DNA from: an uncultured Lachnospiraceae bacterium
Lineage (GTDB): Bacteria; Bacillota; Clostridia; Lachnospirales; Lachnospiraceae
Assembly (NCBI GenBank): GCA_947625205.1
Contig: CANQNN010000004.1
Span: forward strand, 62,001-126,000
Direction of reading: 5' to 3'
DNA: 64,000 nt
Shown here: piece after piece, positions 33,042 through 42,212 of the stretch
Layout: the number at the start of each line of letters is the position of its first letter
How positions within the stretch are numbered: position 1 is the first letter of the stretch
Notes under the pieces: model-generated
What the model saw: the letters and a program-made list of their open reading frames with translations, nothing else
What the model was told of the DNA's origin: nothing
The model's database searches: none
Position numbers and translations under genes: made by a program

Positions 33042-34523
33042 CTATTTTGCCAGCCGGCCGTATAATCCGGTCATCTCTCGGATACGTTCTGCCAGCTCAT
33101 CCGTAAACTGGCCCTCCAGCATCCGCCACTTCCAGTTGGTGCCGAGCGTGGATGGAACGTTGATCCTGGCTTCCGATCCCAGCCCCAGATAATCCTGCAT
33201 GGGTATGATACAAGTGTCAGATACGCTTGCCATAGCTGATCTGATAAACTCCCACTGCGCATCCCTGTCTGCGCGAAAATGCAGATATTGCTTCGCAAAC
33301 TTCTTATCTCTGCGGCTTAATTGACTATACCAGCCAAGCGTTGTGTCATTGTCATGCGTTCCCGTATATACAATACTGTTTGACGTATAATTATGCGGCA
33401 GATAATCGCTCTCTTCCCTCGGGTCAAAAGCAAACTGCAGTATCTTCATGCCCGGATAACCCGTTTTTTTCACAAGGTTAATGACCGACTTGGTCAAAAA
33501 TCCCAGATCTTCCGCTATCACAGGCTTATTGCCAAGCTTATTTTTCATTGTCCTGAAGATATCATACCCCGGGCCCTTTTCCCAATGACCATACTCTGCT
33601 GTCGGATCGCCGTAAGGAATGGAATAGTATGCGTCAAAACCGCGGAAGTGATCGATCCGGACCACATCGTACAATTCATAACAATAGGCGATTCGCTTCA
33701 TCCACCACGCATAGCCCGTCTTTATATGATGTTCCCAACGGTACAGCGGATTGCCCCACAGCTGCCCCGTAGCCGAAAAAGCGTCCGGCGGACATCCCGC
33801 CACCGCCACGGGTGTCAGGTCGTCGTCCAGCTGGAATAATTCGGGATTCGCCCATGTGTCCGAGCTGTCAAACGCCACATAGATCGGAATATCCCCGATG
33901 ATCTGTATGTTTTTGCTGTTTGCATAAGCTTTTAAGGCAAACCACTGCTTTGCGAACATATATTGCTGGAATTTGTAAAAGTCCACTTCTCCGGCATATT
34001 TTTCACGATAATGCTTCATCGCCGCAGGTTTGCGCAATTTAATATCCTCATCCCACTCGCTCCAGCTTACGCCGCCAAAGGCATTCTTCACAGCCATGTA
34101 TAAGGCGTAATCGTCCAGCCAGTAAGAATTGTCTTTCACGAACTTCCTGTATCCGGCGTCCTTGTCAATATTGCTGTTAAGAAAAGCTGTTTTAAGTATC
34201 CTGAATCTGGAAAGATATATTTTCTCATAATCCACGCACGAATCGCTGTCGCCAAAATCGTACCTTTCGCAATCCTCCCGGGTCAGATATCCTTCCCCGA
34301 CCAGCGTCTCCAGATCGATATAATACGGGTTCCCCGCAAAAGTCGAAAAAGACTGGTAGGGCGAATCGCCATACCCCGTGGGACCTAACGGCAGGATCTG
34401 CCAATAGGACTGCCCCGCTTTCTCTAACGAATCAATAAATGAGTACGCCTGTTTGGAAAAAGTACCGATTCCGTATCTGGACGGAATACTGGATACAGGC
34501 ATCAAAATCCCGCTTTTTCTCAT
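33042..34523 (-). CDS. malQ: 4-alpha-glucanotransferase
   Basis: A 493-residue amylomaltase (GH77) that moves glucan segments between maltooligosaccharides. The nucleophile Asp is in VVRIDHFRGFD, the acid/base Glu in VIAEDLGF and the third Asp in GTHDNDT. The N terminus MRKSGILMPVSSIPSRYGIG is characteristic. The ATG at 34523 has AAAGGA 9 nt upstream. It is the first gene of the malQ-lacI operon. Confidence 0.97.
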   Translation of the reverse strand: MRKSGILMPVSSIPSRYGIGTFSKQAYSFIDSLEKAGQSYWQILPLGPTGYGDSPYQSFSTFAGNPYYIDLETLVGEGYLTREDCERYDFGDSDSCVDYEKIYLSRFRILKTAFLNSNIDKDAGYRKFVKDNSYWLDDYALYMAVKNAFGGVSWSEWDEDIKLRKPAAMKHYREKYAGEVDFYKFQQYMFAKQWFALKAYANSKNIQIIGDIPIYVAFDSSDTWANPELFQLDDDLTPVAVAGCPPDAFSATGQLWGNPLYRWEHHIKTGYAWWMKRIAYCYELYDVVRIDHFRGFDAYYSIPYGDPTAEYGHWEKGPGYDIFRTMKNKLGNKPVIAEDLGFLTKSVINLVKKTGYPGMKILQFAFDPREESDYLPHNYTSNSIVYTGTHDNDTTLGWYSQLSRRDKKFAKQYLHFRADRDAQWEFIRSAMASVSDTCIIPMQDYLGLGSEARINVPSTLGTNWKWRMLEGQFTDELAERIREMTGLYGRLAK

Positions 34524-34567
34524 GATTTTCGTTCCTTTCACACTACACGGTCATATGCTATAAGTTT

Positions 34568-34595
34568 CTGGAAACGTTTTCGGTAACGTTTCCAA
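34568..34595. promoter_or_regulatory. tandem LacI-type operator upstream of malQ
   Basis: GGAAACGTT (34570-34578) and AACGTTTCC (34585-34593) form a perfect 9-nt inverted repeat with a TTCGGT spacer; each arm also contains an AACGTT core typical of LacI-family half sites. It lies 45-70 nt before the malQ ATG, probably overlapping the promoter. Confidence 0.7.
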
Positions 34596-34785
34596 TAAGC
34601 TGTAAAAAATATATGTTAAGTATATTATCATCTTTTTACTTTTGCAACGGATATTTGCAATATATTTTCGGCTTTGCTGTTTTACACAAAACAGCTTACA
34701 TATTTTTGTAAACAACGCACAAACCCGCCATACAGCATACAACATACAGGATTCCGAATACCATCCCGCAATGACCTGGTCAGCC

Positions 34786-35601
34786 TTACAACAATTTTAT
34801 CATGTCCCGCACCGAATCAAAAATCAGATCGGGAACTACATCAGACGCATATACATCTTCCCGCTTAGCCTCGCCGCTTAATACAAGTATGCTTTTAAGC
34901 CCGTTATTGTTCCCGGCGGCAATATCCGTATACAGCCTGTCCCCGACCATAACGATCTTCTCACGTCTGCTGCCGACTCTGGTGCACAGATAATCTATGA
35001 TGTCCGCGTTGGGTTTCCCGATGATTCTGTCCGGATAGCGGAACGCCGATGCATTGATAAAGGCGTGTATGGCGCCCGCATCAGGTATAAAGCCCGTTTC
35101 CGTCGGACAGTTATAGTCCGGATGTGTCGCCAGATACGGAAGTCCCGCCCTGACATGATCGCAGACCCGACACATCTTATTATAATCGAGGGTCGTGTCG
35201 AAGGCAGTGACGACCACATCCGGATGTTCGTCCTCCAGAATAACGCCGGCCCTCATAAACTCGTCCCGAAGCATGGCGTTCCCCAGCAGAAACACTTTCT
35301 TACCCGGAAAATGGTTCTTTAAATAATATATCGTTGCCTGTCCCGATGTGACAATTTTGTCCTCTGTAACGTCAAGCCCCATACGGTGCAGCTTTTCCAC
35401 ATATACAGCGGCATTTTTGGAAGAGTTATTTGTCACGAACACATAGTTTCTTCCGGTCTCTTCAATCTTATGTAAAAAATCCGTCGCGCCCTCGATCCAC
35501 TGCTCTCCCAGATAAATAGTGCCGTCCATATCAAGAGCAAAGCACTCTGTTTTCTTTAAGATATTCTTCTCATCCCGATTGACCGCCGGTATACCTGCCA
35601 T
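34786..35601 (-). CDS. HAD-IIA family phosphatase (NagD/AraL-like)
   Basis: A 271-residue phosphatase. Motif I is DMDGTIYLG, motif II VTNNSS, motif III GKPNADI and motif IV VGDRLYTDIAAG; the cap (about 95-180) is the type IIA form. NagD-like enzymes dephosphorylate nucleotides or sugar phosphates, or repair metabolites. Start is uncertain: TTG at 35607, GTG at 35604 and ATG at 35601 all follow AGGAG. Single-gene unit. Confidence 0.9.
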   Translation of the reverse strand: MAGIPAVNRDEKNILKKTECFALDMDGTIYLGEQWIEGATDFLHKIEETGRNYVFVTNNSSKNAAVYVEKLHRMGLDVTEDKIVTSGQATIYYLKNHFPGKKVFLLGNAMLRDEFMRAGVILEDEHPDVVVTAFDTTLDYNKMCRVCDHVRAGLPYLATHPDYNCPTETGFIPDAGAIHAFINASAFRYPDRIIGKPNADIIDYLCTRVGSRREKIVMVGDRLYTDIAAGNNNGLKSILVLSGEAKREDVYASDVVPDLIFDSVRDMIKLL

Positions 35602-35827
35602 CACCAATCTCAGCTCCTGTAGTTTCTCTTACTGTCCTGTTTACTGCTCCTCTTACCGTTCCGCTCCTTACCCTGCTTTTCGTCCGGTCATTCTAAAAGC
35701 GTCTTTACTATAGCACAACCGCACATTGCACGCAAGGCAAAGCCGTTTGGCGCGTATAATTTTGTATTTACCCGCCCGGACAAATGATGTAAAATAGCAT
35801 TATACAAGCAGCAAAGGAAGGTTATCC

Positions 35828-36589
35828 ATGAAAGAACAATTATATACGATCCCCTTAAACGATGCCGTGAATGCTGACGATGAATGTCCCTTCTGCTTTA
35901 TTGAACGCAATGTAGAGCAGGATCTTCTGGATTTTGTCTTGGGCTCCGGCTCCTCCTATATGGAAAGCGACACCCGCGACCAGACAGACCGGGCGGGATT
36001 CTGCCGGGATCATTTTAAAAAGATGTTCGACTACGGCAACACACTCGGCAACGCCTGGATCCTTAAGACCCACTACAGGAAGATCATCCACGAGATGCAG
36101 GAGCAGTTTAGGAGCTTTAAGCCCGCTAAAATGTCAATAAAGGATAAACTTAAGAAACAGACCGGGCGGCACAATCCGATCGGCATGTGGGTAGAGGAAA
36201 AGGAACAGTCATGCTATATCTGCAGACGCTATGCGGAAACATATGACCGTTATCTGGATACGTTTTTTGTAATGTATGAGAAAGATCCGGAATTCCGCGA
36301 CAAAATCAAAAACAGCAAGGGCTTCTGTCTTCACCACTTTGGCGACCTGTGTGAAGCCGCCGACAGCCGTCTTGGGGAAAAGGATAAGGCTGCGTTCTAT
36401 GATATGGTATTTCCGCTGATGGAGCAGAATATGACCCGCCTCTCGGAAGACGTGGCATGGCTGGTAGAAAAATTTGATTACCGCAACAAAGACGCCGACT
36501 GGAAAAATTCCAGAGATGCAATTCAGCGGGGAATGCAGAAATTAAAGGGCGGTTACCCTGCGGACCCGCCGTATAAGATGAACAAATAA
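35828..36589 (+). CDS. DUF6062 protein with two Cys/His modules
   Basis: A 253-residue protein with two similar halves: CPFCFIERNV ... GFCRDHF near the N terminus and CYICRRYAE ... GFCLHHF in the middle. Each pair (CX2C followed by CX2-3H) could bind zinc or an iron-sulfur cluster, suggesting an internal duplication. I recognise the DUF6062 family but no function is known. AAAGGA lies in front of the ATG. It is a single plus-strand gene with a terminator after it. Confidence 0.85.
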   Translation: MKEQLYTIPLNDAVNADDECPFCFIERNVEQDLLDFVLGSGSSYMESDTRDQTDRAGFCRDHFKKMFDYGNTLGNAWILKTHYRKIIHEMQEQFRSFKPAKMSIKDKLKKQTGRHNPIGMWVEEKEQSCYICRRYAETYDRYLDTFFVMYEKDPEFRDKIKNSKGFCLHHFGDLCEAADSRLGEKDKAAFYDMVFPLMEQNMTRLSEDVAWLVEKFDYRNKDADWKNSRDAIQRGMQKLKGGYPADPPYKMNK

Positions 36590-36616
36590 CATCATGACCC
36601 TGACGCAACGGCACAC

Positions 36617-36650
36617 AAAAAGGACATCTTTCCGATGTCCTTTTCTATAT
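36617..36650. terminator. bidirectional terminator
   Basis: AAAAGGACATC pairs with GATGTCCTTTT around TTTCC; A-rich on one side, T-rich on the other. It serves DUF6062 on the plus strand and the membrane-anchored gene on the minus strand. Confidence 0.85.
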
Positions 36651-36697
36651 GTTCTGTTCCATAAGCGGTCGTTTCCGTACGTTGTCCCGCCGGGCGC

Positions 36698-37048
36698 TTA
36701 CATGGCGTCCATAGAACCGTCGCTGTCTTCGTCGTCAAAAAACTCTTCTACCTTTACTTCCGCCTTGTCAGCAGCGCCTACGATCTTGTCGGCTGTTCCG
36801 GCCTTGGCAGCGTCGATTCCTTCCTTAAACCCTTCCGCCTTGTCCATATCCAGGTCAACATAGGTGCGGTCAGTCTCTTTGGCAGGCGCGCCATCCTCTA
36901 AATCGTCATCAAAATTATCAAAATCATCATCATCGTTAAAATCATCATCCACGGAACGCTCCCTGCCCTGCAGATAATAATATGCACCCGCCGCAACGGC
37001 TCCGAGAGCAGCTGTCACCATTAAAAATTTACCGAATTTCTTTGCCAT
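36698..37048 (-). CDS. membrane-anchored Asp-rich hypothetical protein
   Basis: A 116-residue protein. MAKKFGKFLMVTAALGAVAAGAYYYLQGRE is a membrane anchor with a basic N terminus; it is followed by an extremely acidic stretch (VDDDFNDDDDFDNFDDDLED) and a helical acidic tail. It resembles the YtxH-like class of small anchored proteins but I cannot assign it to that family. The ATG at 37048 has AAAGGAG 7 nt upstream. Function unknown. Confidence 0.6.
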   Translation of the reverse strand: MAKKFGKFLMVTAALGAVAAGAYYYLQGRERSVDDDFNDDDDFDNFDDDLEDGAPAKETDRTYVDLDMDKAEGFKEGIDAAKAGTADKIVGAADKAEVKVEEFFDDEDSDGSMDAM

Positions 37049-37215
37049 GAGGGTTCTCCTTTCACCGTCTGTCACTGTTTATATAAATATACTAATACTA
37101 TTTTGCCAAAATGAAAAGGGAATATGTAAAAAAAAATTTGTTTTTCCACGCAGACGCCCGGACATACAATATATTGTACCCTTAAAATTTCCTGGAACTA
37201 GTTTTTCCCCAAGCG

Positions 37216-37244
37216 TTGAATTCCGCATATTTTTGTGCTATATT
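37216..37244 (+). promoter_or_regulatory. promoter of the TetR gene
   Basis: TTGAAT (37216-37221), 17 nt, TATATT (37239-37244). Confidence 0.7.
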
Positions 37245-37270
37245 AAAATTCGACTCATAAAGTCAATTTT
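37245..37270 (+). promoter_or_regulatory. inverted-repeat operator at the TetR start site
   Basis: AAAATTcGACT and AGTCAATTTT flank CATAA, starting immediately after the -10 box, so bound protein would block the transcription start. Autorepression by the TetR-type protein is the simplest reading. Confidence 0.55.
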
Positions 37271-37325
37271 TATGTGCCAAATTCCCGTATATCATTTTAT
37301 ATGCCTTTTTGAAATGGAAAATGTT

Positions 37326-37931
37326 ATGAATGAGAAATTTTTTGACTTAAAAAAAGAAAAACAGGACCGTATGATCAATGCCGCGCTGAAAGTGTTCGCC
37401 GACAACGGTTATAAACACGCCAGCACCGACGATATCGTAGCGCAGGCGGGTATCAGCAAGGGACTTCTGTTCCACTATTTCGGAAGCAAGCTTGGTCTGT
37501 ATACTTTCTTATATGACTACAGCGTCCGTTTCATGAAGTTAGAATTGACTACGGGAGTTCCGGCGTCATTGACCGACTATTTTGAGATCAGAAAACAGAT
37601 CGAATTTGCCAAAATGCAGGTTTTAAAAAATTATCCGTATATGCAGAAATTTCTGGACTGCTGCGCCGTCGAGAACGTCGCCGAAGCAATCGACGCCATC
37701 AAGGACCAGCGCGGTGTCATTAAAGAAGTATACGCCGGACTTAAGGACCAGTCTGACCGCTCGCTCTTTACGGACAGTGTTTCCTTTGAAAAACTGGACG
37801 CAATGCTTGACTACACCGTAAGCGGTCTGATGGAAGCGCATTGCAGGGAAGTGCCTTTCCGCCCCGAATCGCTCTATGAAGAGACGACTTCTTACCTTGA
37901 TATGATGAAACAGATCACCTATACAAAATAA
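37326..37931 (+). CDS. TetR-family transcriptional regulator
   Basis: A 201-residue regulator. Residues about 14-60 (INAALKVFADNGYKHASTDD, then IVAQAGISKGLLFHYFGSK) are the TetR helix-turn-helix; the helical C-terminal ligand-binding domain has no clear relative. The ATG at 37326 follows GGAAA; the ATG at 37314 is also in frame. It has its own promoter with an operator-like repeat and a terminator. Its targets are not obvious from neighbours. Confidence 0.9.
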   Translation: MNEKFFDLKKEKQDRMINAALKVFADNGYKHASTDDIVAQAGISKGLLFHYFGSKLGLYTFLYDYSVRFMKLELTTGVPASLTDYFEIRKQIEFAKMQVLKNYPYMQKFLDCCAVENVAEAIDAIKDQRGVIKEVYAGLKDQSDRSLFTDSVSFEKLDAMLDYTVSGLMEAHCREVPFRPESLYEETTSYLDMMKQITYTK

Positions 37932-37968
37932 TCGCGCCGGCATCCCCCGGCGCCCGTAAGCGGAACTG

Positions 37969-37996
37969 ACAGCCTGCCAAACACAGGCTGTTTTTT
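37969..37996 (+). terminator. terminator of the TetR gene
   Basis: ACAGCCTG pairs with CAGGCTGT around CCAAACA and is followed by a TTTTTT run; the MocR-type gene on the other strand ends inside it. Confidence 0.85.
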
Positions 37997-39461
37997 ACAT
38001 CCATGCATCCCTTAAGCGGCCGATGCCCTCCGTGATCTCCTCCGGCGTCATTCCGCCGTAACCCAGTATAATCATTGCCGGGCCATCCGTCTTCTCTTTA
38101 TCACCGGCCCGATCCTGCTGCCTGTCCGATACCTGTTCTGCCCCGTCCGTATCCTCCATCCTGAAATCCTGCATCCGGTATACTTTGACGTCCTTGTCTT
38201 TCGCCAAGCACGCCAGCTCTTCCTCGGTGCGGCCTCTCTGGTCCAGCAGAACCACATGAAGTCCCGCATTGCTCCCTGATATCCAGAAATTCGGTTCAAA
38301 CGGCCTTAACATATTCAGAAGCAGATCATGTTTTTCCTTATACCGCTTGCGCATCTTGTTCAGATATCTCTCAAAGCAGCCGTCCTGTATGAATTCGTTC
38401 AGGATCGTCTGATCGATACGTGACACGGTACAGGAATAGAACCCGCACTCGCTGCGGTAGCGCTCCATGAGCGGATACGGCAGCACCATGTAGCTGATAC
38501 GGATCGCGGGAGCTATCGCCTTGGAAAAGGTTCCTATATAGACGACCCGCCCGCCGTTATCGGAGGCCTGAAGGGAGGGAAGCGGCTTTCCTTTGTACCG
38601 GAACTCACTGTCATAATCGTCCTCGATCAGATAGCGGTCAGGCTCCTCGGACGCCCACTTCAACAATTCCATACGTCTGCCGATCGGCATGGATACACCT
38701 GTCGGATACTGATGGGACGGCATCACATATGCCACCCGGGCATCCGTTTTACGCAGACAGTCCACTTTGATGCCGTTTTCGTCAACCGGTATGAGCGATA
38801 CCGGATAATGACAGGCGCGGAATATCCGGTACGCTCTTATGTAGGTAGGATTTTCCATCGCCACATGCACGGAACGCCCCAGAATCTTTTCCAATAAAAG
38901 AAGCAGGTAGTCATTCCCTGCTCCGATAATAATCTGTTCCGGTCCGCAATTCACGCCGCGCGACCCATGAAGATAGCGGCAGATCGTTGTTCTAAGCTCC
39001 AGGTCGCCTTGCGGTTCCCCGAGAGAAAACATCTTACTATTGGCATCCACGAGAATATTTTTAGTGATCTTTTTCCATGTAGCATACGGAAAATACCGCA
39101 TATCAATGGCGGTCGGTGAGAAATCGTACCGAGCGGCAAACTGCTCCTCCGGCTGCCGGACCCTGTTTCCTTTTCCGGCGGGTCTGCTGCTTATCGCGTA
39201 CAACTCCTCAAATGCGCCGACAAAATATCCCTTGCGCGGACGGGACACTACATATCCTTCGGATACAAGCTGTTCATATGCCATATCCACCGTTGTCCGT
39301 GACACCTGAAGATATTCAGCCAGAAACCTTGCCGATGGGAGCTTCTCGTCCCGCAGCAGATTCCCCGCTCTGATCTCATCCCGTATATGCCCGTAAATCT
39401 GTTCGTATAATGTTTTGTCGCTCTCAGGATGTAACTGTATATGAACCGGCAATTCTTTCAT
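37995..39461 (-). CDS. MocR/PdxR-type regulator (GntR HTH plus aminotransferase domain)
   Basis: A 488-residue protein. Residues about 10-85 are a GntR winged helix (LYEQIYGHIRDEIRAGNLL, ARFLAEYLQVSRTTVDMAYEQL); the rest is a class I aminotransferase-like domain with the pyridoxal-phosphate lysine in GTFSKAIAP and the Asp of IEDDYDSEF. Many such regulators control PLP or amino-acid metabolism, but target genes are not adjacent. A variable acidic linker lies near the C terminus. Whether the PLP domain is only a sensor is not visible. Confidence 0.93.
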   Translation of the reverse strand: MKELPVHIQLHPESDKTLYEQIYGHIRDEIRAGNLLRDEKLPSARFLAEYLQVSRTTVDMAYEQLVSEGYVVSRPRKGYFVGAFEELYAISSRPAGKGNRVRQPEEQFAARYDFSPTAIDMRYFPYATWKKITKNILVDANSKMFSLGEPQGDLELRTTICRYLHGSRGVNCGPEQIIIGAGNDYLLLLLEKILGRSVHVAMENPTYIRAYRIFRACHYPVSLIPVDENGIKVDCLRKTDARVAYVMPSHQYPTGVSMPIGRRMELLKWASEEPDRYLIEDDYDSEFRYKGKPLPSLQASDNGGRVVYIGTFSKAIAPAIRISYMVLPYPLMERYRSECGFYSCTVSRIDQTILNEFIQDGCFERYLNKMRKRYKEKHDLLLNMLRPFEPNFWISGSNAGLHVVLLDQRGRTEEELACLAKDKDVKVYRMQDFRMEDTDGAEQVSDRQQDRAGDKEKTDGPAMIILGYGGMTPEEITEGIGRLRDAWM

Positions 39462-39476
39462 AGGTTTTGAGCCGCC

Positions 39477-40340
39477 TTATTTCTTCGCGGCATTCTTTTC
39501 CTTGATCTTCTTCATCAACATTTCTTTGATGTCCCTCGCCTTATCCTTCATACGCGGATTCGCCGATGTGGACTGCAAAATACCCGTGATCAAACGGCTG
39601 GAAACATCATACTGCTCGAAACGCATCGCCGTGACCGCGATCAGATAATCAACGGTCGGCTCATCCATACCGCACATGGGAAAATTCTCTGTCTGTCTCG
39701 CCGCCAGAAAACCTTCCAGGGCGTTCTTGAGGAATGCGTTCTCCCCTTCCTCGCACTCTTTCTTCTGCGCTTCATAATCCGGCAGGTTCTTATCCAGATG
39801 TTCCCCCTTGCCGCGCAGAAGCCATGCGGTCTTAAGACAGATATAAGCTTTCTCGCTGGCTCTGGTCTGCTTGACAATAGCGTTGGCAAGCGTCAGCTTA
39901 TAACGCTCTAACGCTTCATCGTATGTATAGATCTCCTTGTATTCTTTCTGCGGTTTAAACGTTGCCGAGATCTTCTCCCGGATATTCTTGGCCTGCGGAG
40001 ACGTCACGAACTTAAAGAATCTGCTCAGCGATGCATATCCGCACTCCGGGCACATGATAACGTCATATTTTAACAGATCTATCTGTTCATAGCGCGGTCT
40101 TAAGTCAAGGTCGCTTCCCGCCAGCTTCGCCTTGCCGATCTTAACCGTTCTCGCCTTAAATTCCGCGTCGCAGATCGGACAGGTAAAAGACTTGTCAAAC
40201 AGAAAATCCTGCTCCTGCACCACAGGCGGCACCGGTTTGCCGTCCGGTCCTTTGTCCGCTTTCTTCTGGGTCTCATACAGATCCATATTCTCTAAATTAC
40301 CTAATCCAAACTGCTCTAATCCCGACAATAATCCTGCCAT
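39477..40340 (-). CDS. DUF2225 protein
   Basis: A 287-residue protein. FTCPICDAEF and IMCPECGYASL are two CX2C pairs, likely a zinc site in the N-terminal half; the C-terminal half is helical with Ala/Leu-rich repeats similar to tetratricopeptide-like folds. The family function is unknown. AGGAGG precedes the ATG at 7 nt. It sits between glnS and the MocR gene on the same strand. Confidence 0.85.
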   Translation of the reverse strand: MAGLLSGLEQFGLGNLENMDLYETQKKADKGPDGKPVPPVVQEQDFLFDKSFTCPICDAEFKARTVKIGKAKLAGSDLDLRPRYEQIDLLKYDVIMCPECGYASLSRFFKFVTSPQAKNIREKISATFKPQKEYKEIYTYDEALERYKLTLANAIVKQTRASEKAYICLKTAWLLRGKGEHLDKNLPDYEAQKKECEEGENAFLKNALEGFLAARQTENFPMCGMDEPTVDYLIAVTAMRFEQYDVSSRLITGILQSTSANPRMKDKARDIKEMLMKKIKEKNAAKK

Positions 40341-40398
40341 CGTATTTCCTCCTGAATCGTAGCTGCGCTACCACTGTTCTTTTTATTTTCTCACAAAT

Positions 40399-42102
40399 TT
40401 AGTTTTTCGGCAATACATAAGAACTCTTTAAAGAAACAATTCTGTTAAAAACAGGCGCATCCGGTTTGGAATCCCTGCTGTCCACACAGAAAAAGCCCTG
40501 TCGCACAAACTGAAAACGGTCATATGCTTTCGCGCCCTTAACGGAAGGCTCAATATAACATTCCTTCATGACCGTCAGCGAATCCGGATTCAGATTCAGG
40601 CTGCCGTCCTCATTGTAAACGCCTTTTTCTTCATCGATAATGTTCTCATACAACCGTACCTCCGCTTTGACCGCATCGGCCGCAGACACCCAGTGGATCG
40701 TGCCCTTCACCTTGCGTCCGTCGGGACTGTTGCCGCCTCTGGAAGCCGGATCATAAGTACAGTGCACTACCGTCACTCTGCCCGAACCGTCTTTCTCATA
40801 ACCTGCGCATTTTACGAAGTATGCGCCCATCAGACGCACCTCGTTGCCCGGGAACAATCTGAAATATTTTTTCGGCGGTTCTTCCATAAAGTCTTCTCTG
40901 TCTATATATAGTTCTCTGCCAAAAGGCACACTGCGCTTACCGAGCTCTTCATTCTCCGGGTTATTGGCGATCTCGAGCGTTTCCGTCTGCTCTTCCGGAT
41001 AGTTGTCTATCACAAGCCTGACCGGATCGATAACCGCCATGACGCGGGCGCATTTCATCTTAAGGTCTTCTCTGATACAGTACTCAAGCATGGAATATTC
41101 CGCCGAGGAATTTGCCTTCGATACGCCGCACAGCTCCACAAACATTCTGATGGATTCCGGAGTAAATCCTCTTCGCCGAAGCGCCGCGATGGACACCAGA
41201 CGGGGATCGTCCCAGCCGTCCACGATACCGTCCTCCACCAGTTTCTTGATATATCTTTTTCCAGTGACTACATTAGTCAAATACATCTTCGCAAACTCGA
41301 TCTGCTTCGGCGGGTGCGGATATTCCAATTCTTCCACCACCCAGTTGTAGAGCGGTCTGTGATCCTCGAATTCCAGCGTACAGATGGAATGTGTGATACC
41401 CTCGACCGCATCCTCTATCGGATGCGCGAAATCGTACATCGGATAAATGCACCACTTATCGCCCGTATTCTGATGCGGCAGATGCGCTACGCGGTACAGG
41501 ATCGGATCGCGCATATTGATGTTGGGTGACGCCATATCGATCCTGGCGCGTAACGTTTTCTCCCCGTCAGCATATTTGCCTTCCTTCATCTCCTCGAACA
41601 GACGAAGATTTTCTTCTATGCTCCTGTCTCTGCCCGGATCGTCTTTGCCCGGTTCGGTCAATGTGCCCCTGTACTCCCGTATCTGCTCCGCGCTTAAGTC
41701 TGACACATATGCTTTGCCTTTTCTGATCAGCTTTACCGCGCCCTCATACATCTGTTCAAAATAGTCGGACGCAAAGAACAATCTGTCTCCGTAATCTGCG
41801 CCGAGCCATTTGACGTCCTCTTTGATGGATTCAACAAACTCGTTTTTCTCTTTCGTCGGATTGGTATCGTCAAAGCGTAGATTGAATTTACCGCCATACT
41901 GTTTCGCCAGCCCTGAATTTAAAAGAATGCTCTTGGCATGCCCGATATGAAGATAGCCGTTGGGTTCGGGCGGAAATCTCGTATTGACCGTGTCATAGAC
42001 GCCCTCCGCCAGATCTTTATCAATGATCTGCTCGATAAAATTTCTGGATACTGCTTCTTTTCCTGCTGTTTCTTCCGCTGTGATCTTATCATTTTCACTC
42101 AT
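40399..42102 (-). CDS. glnS: glutaminyl-tRNA synthetase
   Basis: A 567-residue class I synthetase. The ATP site motif is [14 protein letters not shown]; the KMSKS-like loop reads VVTGKRY; the C-terminal beta-barrel anticodon domain ([19 protein letters not shown] context) is of the GlnRS type. It charges tRNA-Gln directly. Many Firmicutes use the amidotransferase route instead; having GlnRS is common in Lachnospiraceae. The ATG at 42102 has AAGGAG 9 nt upstream. Confidence 0.95.
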   Translation of the reverse strand: MSENDKITAEETAGKEAVSRNFIEQIIDKDLAEGVYDTVNTRFPPEPNGYLHIGHAKSILLNSGLAKQYGGKFNLRFDDTNPTKEKNEFVESIKEDVKWLGADYGDRLFFASDYFEQMYEGAVKLIRKGKAYVSDLSAEQIREYRGTLTEPGKDDPGRDRSIEENLRLFEEMKEGKYADGEKTLRARIDMASPNINMRDPILYRVAHLPHQNTGDKWCIYPMYDFAHPIEDAVEGITHSICTLEFEDHRPLYNWVVEELEYPHPPKQIEFAKMYLTNVVTGKRYIKKLVEDGIVDGWDDPRLVSIAALRRRGFTPESIRMFVELCGVSKANSSAEYSMLEYCIREDLKMKCARVMAVIDPVRLVIDNYPEEQTETLEIANNPENEELGKRSVPFGRELYIDREDFMEEPPKKYFRLFPGNEVRLMGAYFVKCAGYEKDGSGRVTVVHCTYDPASRGGNSPDGRKVKGTIHWVSAADAVKAEVRLYENIIDEEKGVYNEDGSLNLNPDSLTVMKECYIEPSVKGAKAYDRFQFVRQGFFCVDSRDSKPDAPVFNRIVSLKSSYVLPKN

Positions 42103-42175
42103 GAACCTATACTCCTTGTAACAGTGTATCCTCATATTCCGCCAGACATGGGGTCAAAACACACCATGCCTGATT

Positions 42176-42181
42176 ATTCTA
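42176..42181 (-). promoter_or_regulatory. candidate -10 box of glnS
   Basis: On the minus strand TGATAGAAT is an extended -10 (TG, one base, TAGAAT) about 75 nt before the ATG; no good -35 hexamer is seen. Confidence 0.35.
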
Positions 42182-42212
42182 TCACAAATGCGGGAAAATA
42201 GAAAGATATATT

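Noticed and set aside
37047..37325. An extended N terminus for the TetR-type regulator
   Set aside because: The region includes the promoter and operator-like repeat; the HTH starts soon after 37326.
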